DNA from: Hericium rajendrae
Taxonomy: Eukaryota > Basidiomycota > Agaricomycetes > Russulales > Hericiaceae
DNA: 64,000 nucleotides
Direction of reading: 5' to 3'
Assembly (NCBI GenBank): GCA_033439255.1
Contig: CM065885.1
Location: 1,488,001 to 1,552,000 of the forward strand
Position 1 is the stretch's first letter. Each line of letters starts with the position of its first letter. The translations under genes and the position numbers were made by a program. Under the pieces are notes generated by a model that worked only from the letters and a program-made list of their open reading frames with translations, ran no database searches and was not told the DNA's origin. Shown here piece by piece: positions 54,471 to 64,000 of this stretch.

Positions 54471-55460
54471 TGATAGAAAAGGTGACTCGGATGCCAGCAG
54501 TGACATAGGAACTGATGCTGCTAGTGATGTTGCTGAGTCATCCAAGGCAACAACGACGAAGCTCAACTGAGCACAGGCTCGAAAGCTGCAAAGGGACCTT
54601 AAGAAATCTGCAAAGGCTGGGATGAAAGCAAAAGGTACTCATTTATTTTAACAATCTGTACGCTTGACTAAATCCTGCATCGACAGTCAGTAGGCAGAAG
54701 AAGTTAGCTCAGGAGGGGAGTGCTACAGATGAACTCGATCCTGCTGGCATGTTGAAGGACCTCACACACATGATCGAGCTTAGCAATAACTCTGATGCTG
54801 ACAAACCCAAGAAGCTGTCTGCTAGTGCAGACGTTTATTATTTCTTTAACAATGCCCATGATCAGCATGATGGCAAGGGAAAATCCTGAAAGCTACATGA
54901 CTGCAGAATTTGCAAGTAAGTCAGTTTTTGCATGTGAGCAATGGAGTAATGTACTGATATTATATTAATGTTCAGAGAGCACAAAAAGGCAAAGTACGAG
55001 TTTGTGATTGATCTCACCACCTATTGCTATCATCTGCAGAGTGAACATAAAGTCAGTACCATTCAACACTATTGAAGGGATTTTGCTCACCATGCTATCC
55101 CTGGTCTGATAGGGCACATATCATGCATGGGCAAAGACAAATAGCTTCGCTTTGATGCTTCCTGAAGATACCCAAGAGCGTCGCAATGCTCAAGCTTCAA
55201 CCACCATTCAGTCATCCCTCGATGACTACACGAAGCCAATTGAATGACCAGTGCCATATTTCGATGAGATCTTCAAGCGAGCAGCGATCGAGTGGCTGGT
55301 TGCTTCTGACCAAGTATGTTATCAGCATTTTATTGTAGCTCATTATAGTACTGATGAGATGAACCTCAGTCCTCAATCGCAGCCTCTGAATGCCTTTGAA
55401 CATGAAAAGTTTAAAGCTATGATTGAGATCACATCATGTGCAAAAAATGGGGTGAACATA

Positions 55461-55670
55461 CATCAGGAAGGTTGACAACTTTCTGCTAGACCTGCGAGCA
55501 ATCTGAGAGCATCTGAGAGCATCTGATTGACCTGCAGATTTTCTGATCTTGTCTGACAAATAAATCAGACACTCTCAGATAAGATCAGAAAATTTGCAGG
55601 TCAATCAGATGCTCTCAGATGCTCTCAGATTGCTCGCAGGTCTAGCAGAAAGTTGTCAACCTTCCTGATG
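55461..55670. mobile_element. 210-bp foldback MITE, type gamma
   Basis: CATCAGGAAGGTTGACAACT ends, near-perfect palindrome, TA on both sides. Removing it with one TA restores the hAT codons for VNILSEK, which confirms the 2-bp duplication. Confidence 0.92.
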
Positions 55671-56327
55671 TACTGAGCGAAAAGGTAACGCATGCTGAGA
55701 TCATAAAAATTTGGTACAAGCACCTTCGGGATCTTAAGAAGCACTTGAACGTGAGCTCTCTATGTTCAATGGTTGCGTGGAGGGCTAAATCAGGTTACAG
55801 AGCGATGTGGTCAAAGGCTGTGTCTCCTTGACATGTGACTGCTGGCAAGCCAGCAATGTTGATGCATATTTTGCTGTCACTGCGCACTGGATCGAGGAAG
55901 ACATCCATGGCACCTGGCAGCTTCGAGCTGGTATTATTGGGTTCACACACTTGAATAGCACTCACACTGGACTGTGTCTCGGTCAAGCACTCTTCAAGAT
56001 TGTCTTGCATGTTGGTATTGTTCACAAGGTAAGTAGATGTGTTTGATCTGCTCTATATCACTGCTCTGATTCATTATATAGGTCGGGCATGTTTCTTGCA
56101 ACAATGCAAGTAATAATGGTTCCATGATGACTGAGTTTGCTTGGCTCATTTGCAAAGAAATGGGAAAGCCATTTGATGCAAAAGACCATCATATACGGTG
56201 TGTCCAATATTTTGCTAGCAATGTAATATTCTAACTAGGTTTACTTTAGATGCCTTGCTCATGTCATGAACCTCACTACTCAAGCACTCATTCGAATGCA
56301 CAGCGCATCAAAACACTATGATCCCCA

Positions 56328-56907
56328 CATCAGGAAGGTTGACAACTTTCTGATTGACCTGACAATTTCTAACCCTACTGATAGCTCCTGATTGACCTGA
56401 TCCACCTGAAAGCAATCTTAACAGGCAAATATCTGATCAAACTTTTACATTTAAGTGAAGACATTTATTGTCAGATATATAAGTTTGTAATCTCTAACTA
56501 ATAGATATAACAAAATTTCTGATATCTGAAATTTTCTAAATCTGAGAGTGTCTGATCTGAGAATTTTTTCAAATCTGGAGGTCAAATATCTGAAAATTAT
56601 CTGCAACTGTCTGAGAGCATCTGATGGTGTCTGACACTGTCTGATCCTCTGACTGATATTTGACCTCCAGATTTGAAATCAGACACTCTCAGATTTTCAA
56701 AAATTTTAGATATCAAAGATTTTGATATATCTATTAGTTAGAGATTAAAAACTTATATATCTGACAATAAATGTCTTTTCTTGAATGTAAAAGTCTGATC
56801 AGATATTTGCTTCTCAAGATTGCTTTCAGGTGGATCAGGTCAATCAGAAGCTGTCAGTAGGGTTAAAAATTGTCAGGTCAATCAGAAAGTTGTCAACCTT
56901 CCTGATG
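56328..56907. mobile_element. 580-bp foldback MITE, type beta, copy 3 (inverted)
   Basis: Same element as 20756 and 26714 but in the opposite orientation. CA on both sides. Removing it with one CA restores hAT codons YDPHNPEDH. Confidence 0.93.
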
Positions 56908-57826
56908 CATAACCCCGAGGACCACATCCCACCTGCAGGTGACCGTGATGAGATTGGTTTGGTATGCGCTATCTGCATCAAGGTATGTCATCATTATACT
57001 TACTATGAGTTGTAATTACACGATTTCGTTACATCTAGGAGTGCTCCTCGGCAAAATGGAAGGAGCTTTTCATCAAGATACAAGATGACTTGAACACCAG
57101 GTTGTGGGACACGCACTGCCTGCTTGGTTTGCTCCTCGATATGCCAGTCTGGTGGTCCTCAACATACACAATGCTTGTGCGGGCATACAAGCTTTGCCAC
57201 ATAAGTTCTTTGTTTCAGATACATGGTCATACATAGTTGATAGATTATGTCTGTAGTTTGTTGATGAGTTCATACTCAAGATGTTCTGGGCTGAGAAGAA
57301 TAATGCTGCAAAAGCAAAACTCGAACAGCTCTAGCTGTCGCCCAAAGAATGAAAGCATGTGAAGCTTTTTACCACGCTGCTCTCAGTACATTGCTTCTTG
57401 CTCTATCATCCTCAGCCATAATGATAACTGACACTGCTTGTTTAGTTCACAGATAATGCACAGCAAGAATTCTCATCAGATCAATACCTGTCTCTTACCC
57501 TCGCCCTACCTGCGCTCGAGGGCCTGCACCATACATGGAGTGAGTGCTATGATGATGAAAAATATGTAGCCTTTCATCCTGCTCTTGCTGCTGCCATCAA
57601 TACCATCAAATCCTACTATGATCTCACCTCCAAGAATAGTGCTTATATGATCTCTATGGGTACAGTGCCTCGTGTTTGTTTCATTCTGATTAAGCTCATC
57701 TTCCTTCAACACAGTTCTAGACCCTTGCGAAAAGATGCAACATTTTGCAAAAAATTAGACTGATGATAAACAGAGATCAGTCTCAGAACGAACAAAGAAT
57801 ATTGTACATCTCGAGGATTGTCTTTA

Positions 57827-58190
57827 CATCAGAAAACTTACAAACTTTCTGCTCAGTCTGATTTTATCTTTTTCTGTCTGATCACCTTATAAATCTGAAA
57901 ATTTAGTATTTTCTGACTACAATGACCTGCAGACAAGTCAGACAGAGTCAGATTTCATCAGATATAGAATCATACTCAGATACTGTCAGATTTTTAATTG
58001 TCAGACAGATCAGACAGGTGTAATTTTCTCAGATACAATCAGATTTTGTATATTCTTCAGATTTTCTACTGTCAGACAAGTCAGACAGGTGTAATCTCTT
58101 CAGGTCAATCATATATATCTGTACTTCTCAGATCTATACTTATGGTCAGATCTTACCTGAATATCAGATCAAACAGAATTACTAGTATGG
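57827..58190. repeat. TCTGA-rich repeat element, type delta
   Basis: Starts CATCAGAAAACTTAC and is dense in TCAGACAGGTGTAAT and TCTGA words. It takes the place of the hAT 3' end. A right end is not clear. 58190-58447 holds nothing I recognise. Confidence 0.45.
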
Positions 58191-58447
58191 ATAATCATAA
58201 GTTAGTTTACTACTGTGGACACTATAAAAATGATAATCAGTAACAAAATATTAAATACAGAAAGTTGTATCTTACTAGTATAAAAAGATCAGAAAGCAAT
58301 TTCAAAAGCATGATAATCAGAATATTTGTTAACATAAAAAGAAGCAAAGGCATCAAGAGAGTAGATATGTTTAAATTTAGAAGGAAGAAACTCTTCACCA
58401 GAAATACCAATCAAATAAGCACTTCTTAGAATACAGTCAGTATGTAT

Positions 58448-58870
58448 TGTCAAGACTCGGTCGTAGACAGCAGAGAACCACCCAAGTCACCAGCGATGAT
58501 GGGAGCGAGAGAGCAGAGAGCGACTAGCAGCGCAGTGACCTGTATTGGAGGTACAGTACGGTACAGACGAAATGGACAATCTAGGGAAATAGGCGAGCGA
58601 CAGGGAGCCTATAAGTACTGGGACGACAATGGGAAAAGAACAATGGACACCATAACGGGTCGAACAATAGAGTGAGAACAATGGTGGCCAAAAGGAGAAC
58701 AATGGGAGGGAGAACAATAGGATGTCCCAAAGGGGAACAAGGGCATGGGTGAAGGATAGCCCCAGGTCATGTGAGGAAGTGAACATGTGATGGGGCTGCT
58801 GGAGCACATGACCGACGCGATGCCTTGATGGCAGAGAAGAAGGCGGAGAGAAATGGAGCGATCCGTGACA
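58448..58870 (-). repeat. 3' LTR of element 3
   Basis: 423 bp, reads TGTCAAGACTC to ATCCGTGACA on the plus strand. It has the same length as the 3' LTR of element 2, with the purine tract immediately to its right. Confidence 0.96.
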
Positions 58871-58899
58871 TCACCCCCTCTCTAAGACGCACTTTCGCC

Positions 58900-61800
58900 T
58901 GGAGTGCGTGATGAGCATGGACGGGATCGAGGTAGATGAGTCCACGAAGATTGGGAGCCTTGAGTGCATGCGGATGGCGGGTGTAGAAGTCGGTGATTGC
59001 ACCATGGGCATTGGAAAGGGAAGTACGTGAAAGCCACTGATTTTCTGAATCCGGGTAGCCTGCCCATTTGACGAGATATTCAATGCCGCATTTGTTCCGA
59101 GTGAGACGAGCATCGAGGACAGACTCAACTTCGTACTCTTCCTCGCCCTCCACAAGGTCAGGTGGTGGTGCAGGGAAGTTGGGACCATGAGCATCGGTTT
59201 CCTTGTAAGGGGACAACAGGGACGTGTGGAACACCGGGTGGATACGCCAGGTGGGTGGTAGCTTCAGTCGATAAGAGACTGGGCCCAGGACGTCAGTGAT
59301 TTCGAAAGGTCCCAGGCGTCGATCAGCAAGCTTAGCTTTGGGTCGTGTGGTTTTGATGTTCTTGCCATCGAGCCAGACCTTGTTGCCAACCTGGAAGTGG
59401 ATGGTGTCGTGCATATGGTCCTGGTTGTTGCGCTTCATAAGATCAGCAGCTGTTTGAAGGCTGGCCTGGACCTCAGTGCGAAGTTGTTCGAGGTGACGGA
59501 AACGATCCTCGACGGCGGGTGTAGACGATGTGGGGTTGACAGTGGGGATGGCAGTGGGAATATAGCCGAGGAGCATTTCAAATGGAGCTCGGTTAGTGGC
59601 GCTGTGGATACGGTGGTTGTGTGAGAACTCAGCGTAAGGGAGCCATTGGACCCAATCATCCTGACGGTAGTTGCAGAAGGTACGAAGAAACTGCTTGAGT
59701 TCTTGATTGATGCGTTCTGACTCGCCATCGGTCTGTGGATGATAGGCGGTGCTGAGGGAGGACTTGATACCAAGTTTGTCAAAGACGCCACACATGACTT
59801 TGCCTGCGTACTGTGGGCCACGATCAGAGATGAGGCGCTCCCAGAGGCCGTAGTTCCGATAAATCCTGTCAAAAAGGATGTCGACTGTGCCATCACTGGT
59901 AATGGTCTCATTACAAGGAGTGAAGGAGACGTGCTTTGTAAAACGGTCGACGACCACATTGATGGAGTCATAGCCTTGGCATTCGGGGAGTTTGACGATG
60001 AAATCTGAGGTAATGTCTTGGAAGGGATGGGTAGGGATGGCATTGGGGATTGTTTCAACATGGGGGCGGTGATTTTGAACCTTGGTGGCCTGGCAGGTAG
60101 CACAGCCATCGACATAATCACGAACGAAGACAGACATACCGGGCCACCAGTAGTTGCGACTGAGGAGCTCATAGGTCTTGTAGCATCCAGGGTGACCAGC
60201 CATGGGAGTGTCGTGATGCAGCTTGACGATATCTCACCGAAGGTCCTTGTCAGCAGGGATGTAGACTTTGCCACGAAAGAGGATGAGGCCATCCTCGTAG
60301 TTCCATTCTTGGAGGTTCTTGACGAGAGAGCGAGGACCGTTGTTCAGGATCACGTCAAGGGCTTGAACGACCTCAATATCCTTGGTCTTGGCATTGCGAA
60401 TGCGTTGGCGAAGATCAGCATTGCCAATGGACTTGACAGCAGCTGGACGTGTAGCACGAATCTGGAAGTACTTGGGGTCGAGGAGGACACGATCTGAGTT
60501 GTCGTCGTCCACCCCCTCTCTATGGTCAGGTCGTCTCGACATGGCATCTGGCCGGTGATGAATACCGGGTTTGTGGATCAAGGTGAAGTCGAAACGAGTG
60601 AGGAAGAGAGCCCAGCGAGCCTGACGACGACTCAGCTTTTGGGCAGACTTGAAGTATTCCAGGTTCTTATGGTCGGTCCAGATCTCCACAGTATGGGGAG
60701 AGCCTTCCAGGTAGTGGCGCCAGGCTTCGAGGGCACGGATGATAGCCAGGAGTTCCTTGTCATAAATGTCGTAGTTGCGTTCAGGGGCAGTGAAGGCCTT
60801 GGAGATGTAAGCAACAGGGTGCCATTGCTCGTCCTCCCCGCGCTGGGATAGGATACCTCCTGTGGCATAGTCTGAGGCATCGACCTCAACCAAGTAGGGT
60901 TTGGACGGGTCAGGCATGATAAGGACTGGGGACGAGGTGAACGCAGCTTTAAGAGCCTCAAAGGCATGTTGACATTCAGCAGACCAGGCCCAAGGATGGT
61001 CTTTCTTGGTAAGGTCAAACATGGGACGGGCGACTTTGGAGAAGTCCTGGATGAAGCGTCGATAGAAGTTGCCAAAGCCAACAAAGGACTGGACGTCCTT
61101 GATGTTACGGGGGGCAGGCCATTCAGCGATGCCTGCAACCTTGACGGGGTCCATGGCAAGCGTGTTATGGGAGATGATGAGACCGAGGAACTCAACGGAG
61201 GGCTGCTCGAAAGAGCACTTCTCTGGCTTGAGGAAGAGGTCATTGTCCTGGAGGCGTTGGAGGACCTTGCGCACAAGGTCGCGATGTTCTTCGAGGGTTT
61301 CGGTGAAAATGAGGATATCGTCCATGTAGATGACGACTTTGCCCGTGTCGATGAGATCCTTGAAAAGTTCATTCATCATTCCTTGGAACGTGGCAGGGGA
61401 GTTTGTAAGACCAAAAAACATCACCAGGGGTTCAAAGAGACCGCGGTTGGTTTTGAAGGCGGCTTTCCATTCGTCACCCTCCTTGATGCGAACGTTGTTG
61501 TAACCCCAACGAATGTCCATCTTGGAGAAGACCTTGGCACCCTTGAGCTTGTCAACGAGTTCAGAGATGAGGGGCAGGGGATATTCATTCTTGATGGTGC
61601 CCTTGTTGAGGGTGCGATAGTCCTAGACGGGGCGTAGTTTTCCATCTTTTTTCTTGATAAAGAAGAAGGGACTCGCCATAGGGGATTTGGAAGGACGGAT
61701 GTAGCCTTTTTTGACCTGGTCATCAAGGAACGAATCGAGGTCCTCCTGCTCAGTGGGAGCCATGGGATAGACCTTGCATGAACGGGGTTCAAAACCATCT

Positions 61801-61970
61801 TTCAGGTCGATGGCATGATCCCAAGGGCGACGTTCAGGAAGGCGATGGGAGGATTCCTCATCGAAGACGGGTTGGAAATCCTGGTACTGAGGGGGAACCA
61901 TCTCAGCAAAGGACTTCTCCGCGACATGGGCGGCCACACGCTCAGCCAGTTTCTGAGCATTGGTGAAAGA
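58900..61970 (-). CDS. pol region of LTR element 3 (RT-RNase H-IN-chromodomain)
   Basis: Chromodomain about 58997-59147, integrase about 59357-60217, RNase H about 60537-60917, reverse transcriptase about 60957-61797 ([18 protein letters not shown]). Domain content and order are those of element 2. Only a handful of residues differ in the parts that I compared. Confidence 0.93.
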
Positions 61971-62002
61971 GCGACAGATACGGATGGTATGTTGGTAGTC
62001 TG

Positions 62003-62489
62003 TGTAACGGATGGTTTATAAGTTACTACTATAGTCTTCTACTTTCTTACTCTTTTCTACCTGGCTTACTTTTCGAGTTTTGCAGAGTTTCCTTATTAGG
62101 ATAGCTGAGTTTGAATCATGTACTTAGAGCGGATTTCCTTATTGGGAATAAGCATCTATCTTGCCAACTCACCACCATCTGTCTGCTTTTGTCTCAGTCT
62201 CTGCTTGTTCTCCTCATATCTGAAAGGTTCTCTTGGGATCCAACCCTCAAAGGAAGGTGTGTGGCCCCCAATACCCTCATCAGGAGGTCTATATCTGCTG
62301 CTGGCCCTCAGAGGAGGTGCCAGCTCATCACTCATCTGCTTGGCTGCAGGACTGAGGCATCCTCGGTTCTGTTAGCTCTAGCTCGTGGACTCTCTCTAGG
62401 AGGTCTACGACACCTTTATACCCTCCTCACTCGCTCGCCCACCTTGGACTTCCCGGACAGTAGCGGCTCGACCTCTATCGTCCGTTACA
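62003..62489 (+). repeat. 5' LTR of element 4
   Basis: 487 bp, TG to CA, 8-bp terminal inverted repeat, TATA-like CTTTATACC near 62413. Directly after its end, AAGGTGG complements CCACCTT at 62439 inside the LTR. A little further on, GGAAGTCCA (62505) complements TGGACTTCC (62445). Both suggest self-priming, as in element 2. Confidence 0.65.
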
Positions 62490-62544
62490 AAGGTGGACAT
62501 ATCCGGAAGTCCACTTGTCTCTGGCTGGCTGGTGAGGACTTCAC

Positions 62545-63330
62545 ATGTCTCATTCAGTTCCCCTCTCCCTGGACGTGGCATCCATGTCCAGGTTCCTTAT
62601 CTCAAGCGACGATGTCAAGTCGTCTTATCGCCATTCGCTGGAGAGCCGCGTTCTTGCTCTCCGGTCTCATTCCCTTGTCGACAGTGATCTTGTCGACAAT
62701 GGGCTTGGTATCCGAGCCCATCAGTTTCGGATCAGGGAGCCCTTGCTCCACTTTGCCTTAGAGGTCATCGAGCGACTTCAATCGTTGCTCGATCAAGTTG
62801 GGTTTTGCCTGCCATACCCCCCGAGTTCTGTCTTTATGGTCGACAGGGATCTCGTTCTCTGTTCCTGTCTCCATGGGTCACCATCTCCCTGGGACGTTCG
62901 TTGGGCCTGGCGCACTTTGCAGGCACGAGTCGCTGAAGGTGTCGATATCCTATTCCAGTATGCAGGTGCTCTTCCTCCTGCCATCAAGACTCCTCCTCCT
63001 CCTCGAGTTGAGGACCTCAGGGACGTGGAATCCATGTCCCTGGCAGTCCCAGGAGCTCTCTACCTTCGCACAGAACATGTCCCATGTGTTCTCCGGCCAC
63101 TGTCTGTCGACGCAAGACTCGCTCGGCCATTCCAGGCCTCCTCCTCCTCTGGGCAGCTCCCTGCCTCCAGCTCCTCCTTCGGCCCAATTCTGGCTGCTTG
63201 GAGGGCTCTATATGCATCTCTAGTCCTCATAGAGATGCTTTGCTTCATCGCCCTATCAACAGGGCCTCGCCTCGAGAACTCCCATGCCGAGGAGAGGGTC
63301 AGGGAGCCTGGTAGTTCACCCCCTCTCTAA
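62545..63330 (+). CDS. leader or gag-like coding region of element 4, unrecognised
   Basis: 261 codons from an ATG 55 nt after the LTR. Acidic/helical segments (LEVIERLQSLLDQVG; TLQARVAEGVDILFQYAG) and a Ser/Pro-rich C-terminal part. The place suggests a Gag or leader protein, but I recognise no capsid fold or knuckle. It may equal the unrecognised leader of elements 1 and 2 in role. Confidence 0.4.
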   Translation: MSHSVPLSLDVASMSRFLISSDDVKSSYRHSLESRVLALRSHSLVDSDLVDNGLGIRAHQFRIREPLLHFALEVIERLQSLLDQVGFCLPYPPSSVFMVDRDLVLCSCLHGSPSPWDVRWAWRTLQARVAEGVDILFQYAGALPPAIKTPPPPRVEDLRDVESMSLAVPGALYLRTEHVPCVLRPLSVDARLARPFQASSSSGQLPASSSSFGPILAAWRALYASLVLIEMLCFIALSTGPRLENSHAEERVREPGSSPPL

Positions 63331-63694
63331 CTCTCTCATTTCTGGACGGATTCCCTCGGTTTCTTTTGTATCCTATTCGCTTTTCAAACACTTTCCACCT
63401 CGCTTCAAGTCCAGGAGGCTGGGGGGGCTGTAGATCGCTGAGATCAGGCTCTGTCAGGCGATGTAGGGAGGTTTTGGATGCAAATCGTGCTTTGTACGTT
63501 GCCCCTGCTCCTTAAACCACTCCACCATCATCTTCGCCTTTTCAAACGCTTTCGAACGAGCCCAAGAACGTCTCAAGCGCTCCAGCAGTTGTCAAGATAT
63601 CTTCATGCTCTCCTCATCCTCCCTCTGAAGCGAAATTTCACTGTATTTCCTTCAAATTTTCTTCTATTCCTTCAAAACTTGCTCCGTGGAATCC

Positions 63695-64000
63695 ATGGAG
63701 CATTTGATACACCTTCGCATAACCGCTTTCACCCTGGGAGAAGACCCAACCTGTCAAATCTTCGCCCTAGTCCATCTCCTATGGCCGGACTATCCTGGGG
63801 CTCATGAAGTCAGTTCTGCACGGATCCTTATACGGACAGGACGCCTCGATTCGGACCATCCACACAAATCCAACGAGCCCTTGCACGAGCTGATTGGAGC
63901 CCTAGTTCCCATTTCATCGGTGATCTTGCTCTGCCTGGAGGAGAGATCATATTGCACTGCTGTATCTCTCCTTTCCCTCTATCGATTTGGAACTGGGTTT
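63695..64000 (+). CDS. partial open reading frame running off the window, unrecognised
   Basis: ATG at 63695, MEHLIHLRITAFTLGEDPTC onwards, open for 102 codons to the window edge. The frame is open back to about 63629. GC-balanced codons and no repeats favour real coding DNA, probably of element 4. Between 63331 and 63690 I see nothing. Confidence 0.4.
   Translation, partial: MEHLIHLRITAFTLGEDPTCQIFALVHLLWPDYPGAHEVSSARILIRTGRLDSDHPHKSNEPLHELIGALVPISSVILLCLEERSYCTAVSLLSLYRFGTGF

Larger units (their letters stand above)
54405..57826 (+). pseudogene. hAT superfamily transposase gene, broken
   Basis: Seven or more exons with short introns (for example 55315-55376 GTATGT to TCAG, and 56030-56081 GTAAGT to ATAG). 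Exon 1 starts at ATG 54424 and is acidic. A BED-type zinc finger follows (CRICK, then HLQSEH, about 54905-55045). The RNase H-like core reads VSLTCDCWQASNVDAYFAVT (about 55827), then VSCNNASNNGSMM, CLAHVMNLTTQALI, and WWSSTYTMLVRAYKL near 57150. All are hAT hallmarks. Stops at about 54568 and 54888 and two MITE insertions (55461, 56328) break it. The C-terminal dimerisation domain is missing, replaced by TCTGA-rich DNA from 57827. No TIRs or 8-bp duplications were found. Confidence 0.88.
58448..62002 (-). mobile_element. Ty3/Gypsy LTR retrotransposon 3, same family as element 2, split by element 4
   Basis: Minus-strand 3' LTR (58448-58870), then chromodomain, integrase, RNase H and reverse transcriptase at the places expected from element 2, with very high identity. 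It stops abruptly at 62002 within the linker before the reverse transcriptase, exactly where the LTR of element 4 begins. The missing gag half and 5' LTR probably continue beyond the window. The part present looks mostly whole, with about two interruptions. Young. Confidence 0.95.
62003..64000 (+). mobile_element. LTR retrotransposon 4, 5' part only, inserted in element 3
   Basis: A 5' LTR (62003-62489) with 8-bp inverted ends, TGTAACGG and CCGTTACA, followed by a possible priming site and open coding stretches that run off the window. It interrupts element 3, so it is younger than that copy or of similar age. The superfamily cannot be decided without pol. The part present shows no certain break. 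Confidence 0.65.

Overview
This is a transposon graveyard from a filamentous fungus, most likely a basidiomycete of the Agaricomycetes type. The grounds are chromodomain Ty3/Gypsy elements, a hAT transposase gene with many short introns, spliceosomal introns of about 37-60 nt with CTAAC/CTAAT branch sites, and no convincing intact host gene in 64 kb. The species is not determinable from sequence alone.

Layout, left to right. An old Ty3/Gypsy element with its 5' end outside the window (1-6435) carries a 401-bp foldback MITE in its LTR. Then comes a nest of transposons four deep. A relic element (6436-7433) is followed by large element LU-A1 (from 7434). LU-A1 holds LU-A2 (9884-23517), LU-A2 holds LU-B (10687-20650), and LU-B holds a young, nearly whole Ty3/Gypsy element (10707-17809). 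Most levels can be closed by exact target duplications. The middle (24-50 kb) holds degenerate tandem arrays, tRNA-derived SINE-like heads, further large elements LU-D (27776-30634), LU-E (33482-36227), and LU-I (38133-49876, holding LU-F and LU-G), and scraps of spliced genes. LU-H (50875-53698) is followed by a broken hAT transposase gene (about 54405-57826) split by two MITEs. The right end has a second copy of the young Ty3/Gypsy family on the minus strand (58448-62002). It is cut at 62003 by the 5' LTR and leader of a different LTR element that runs off the window.

The main result is the LU family: nine bounded or half-bounded elements of about 2.7-5 kb net length, plus relic arms. They share TIRs beginning CATCTGAGAAAT or CATCAGGAAAA, and complete copies have 2-bp target duplications of variable sequence (AA, TA, CA, TG, TC, CG, TT). 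Palindromic foldback MITEs of 210, 401 and about 580 bp use the same CATCAGG ends and the same 2-bp duplications, so one transposase may mobilise all of them. I see no such transposase here. Most LUs share a layout: subterminal palindromic repeats (GCTAT/ATAGC or CTACTGTAG), an AT-rich left half with minus-strand splice motifs, a conserved GCCTTATATA promoter, a leader with a 43-49 nt intron, a stem-loop (HP1) just after the 3' splice site, often a second stem-loop (HP2) 200-400 nt on, then a hypervariable C-rich body with no conserved reading frame, and an AT-rich right end. Base-paired positions of HP1 and HP2 show compensatory substitutions between copies, which suggests a structured non-coding transcript. 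LU-F is two-armed and nearly symmetric: each arm has an intron and a C-rich minisatellite body closed by the same palindrome.

The genes here do not form a pathway. Age order can be read from nesting and from CpG content: inner and separate young copies (LU-B, LU-F, LU-H) are CpG-rich, while outer copies (LU-0, LU-A1, the LU-J arm) are TpG/CpA-rich.
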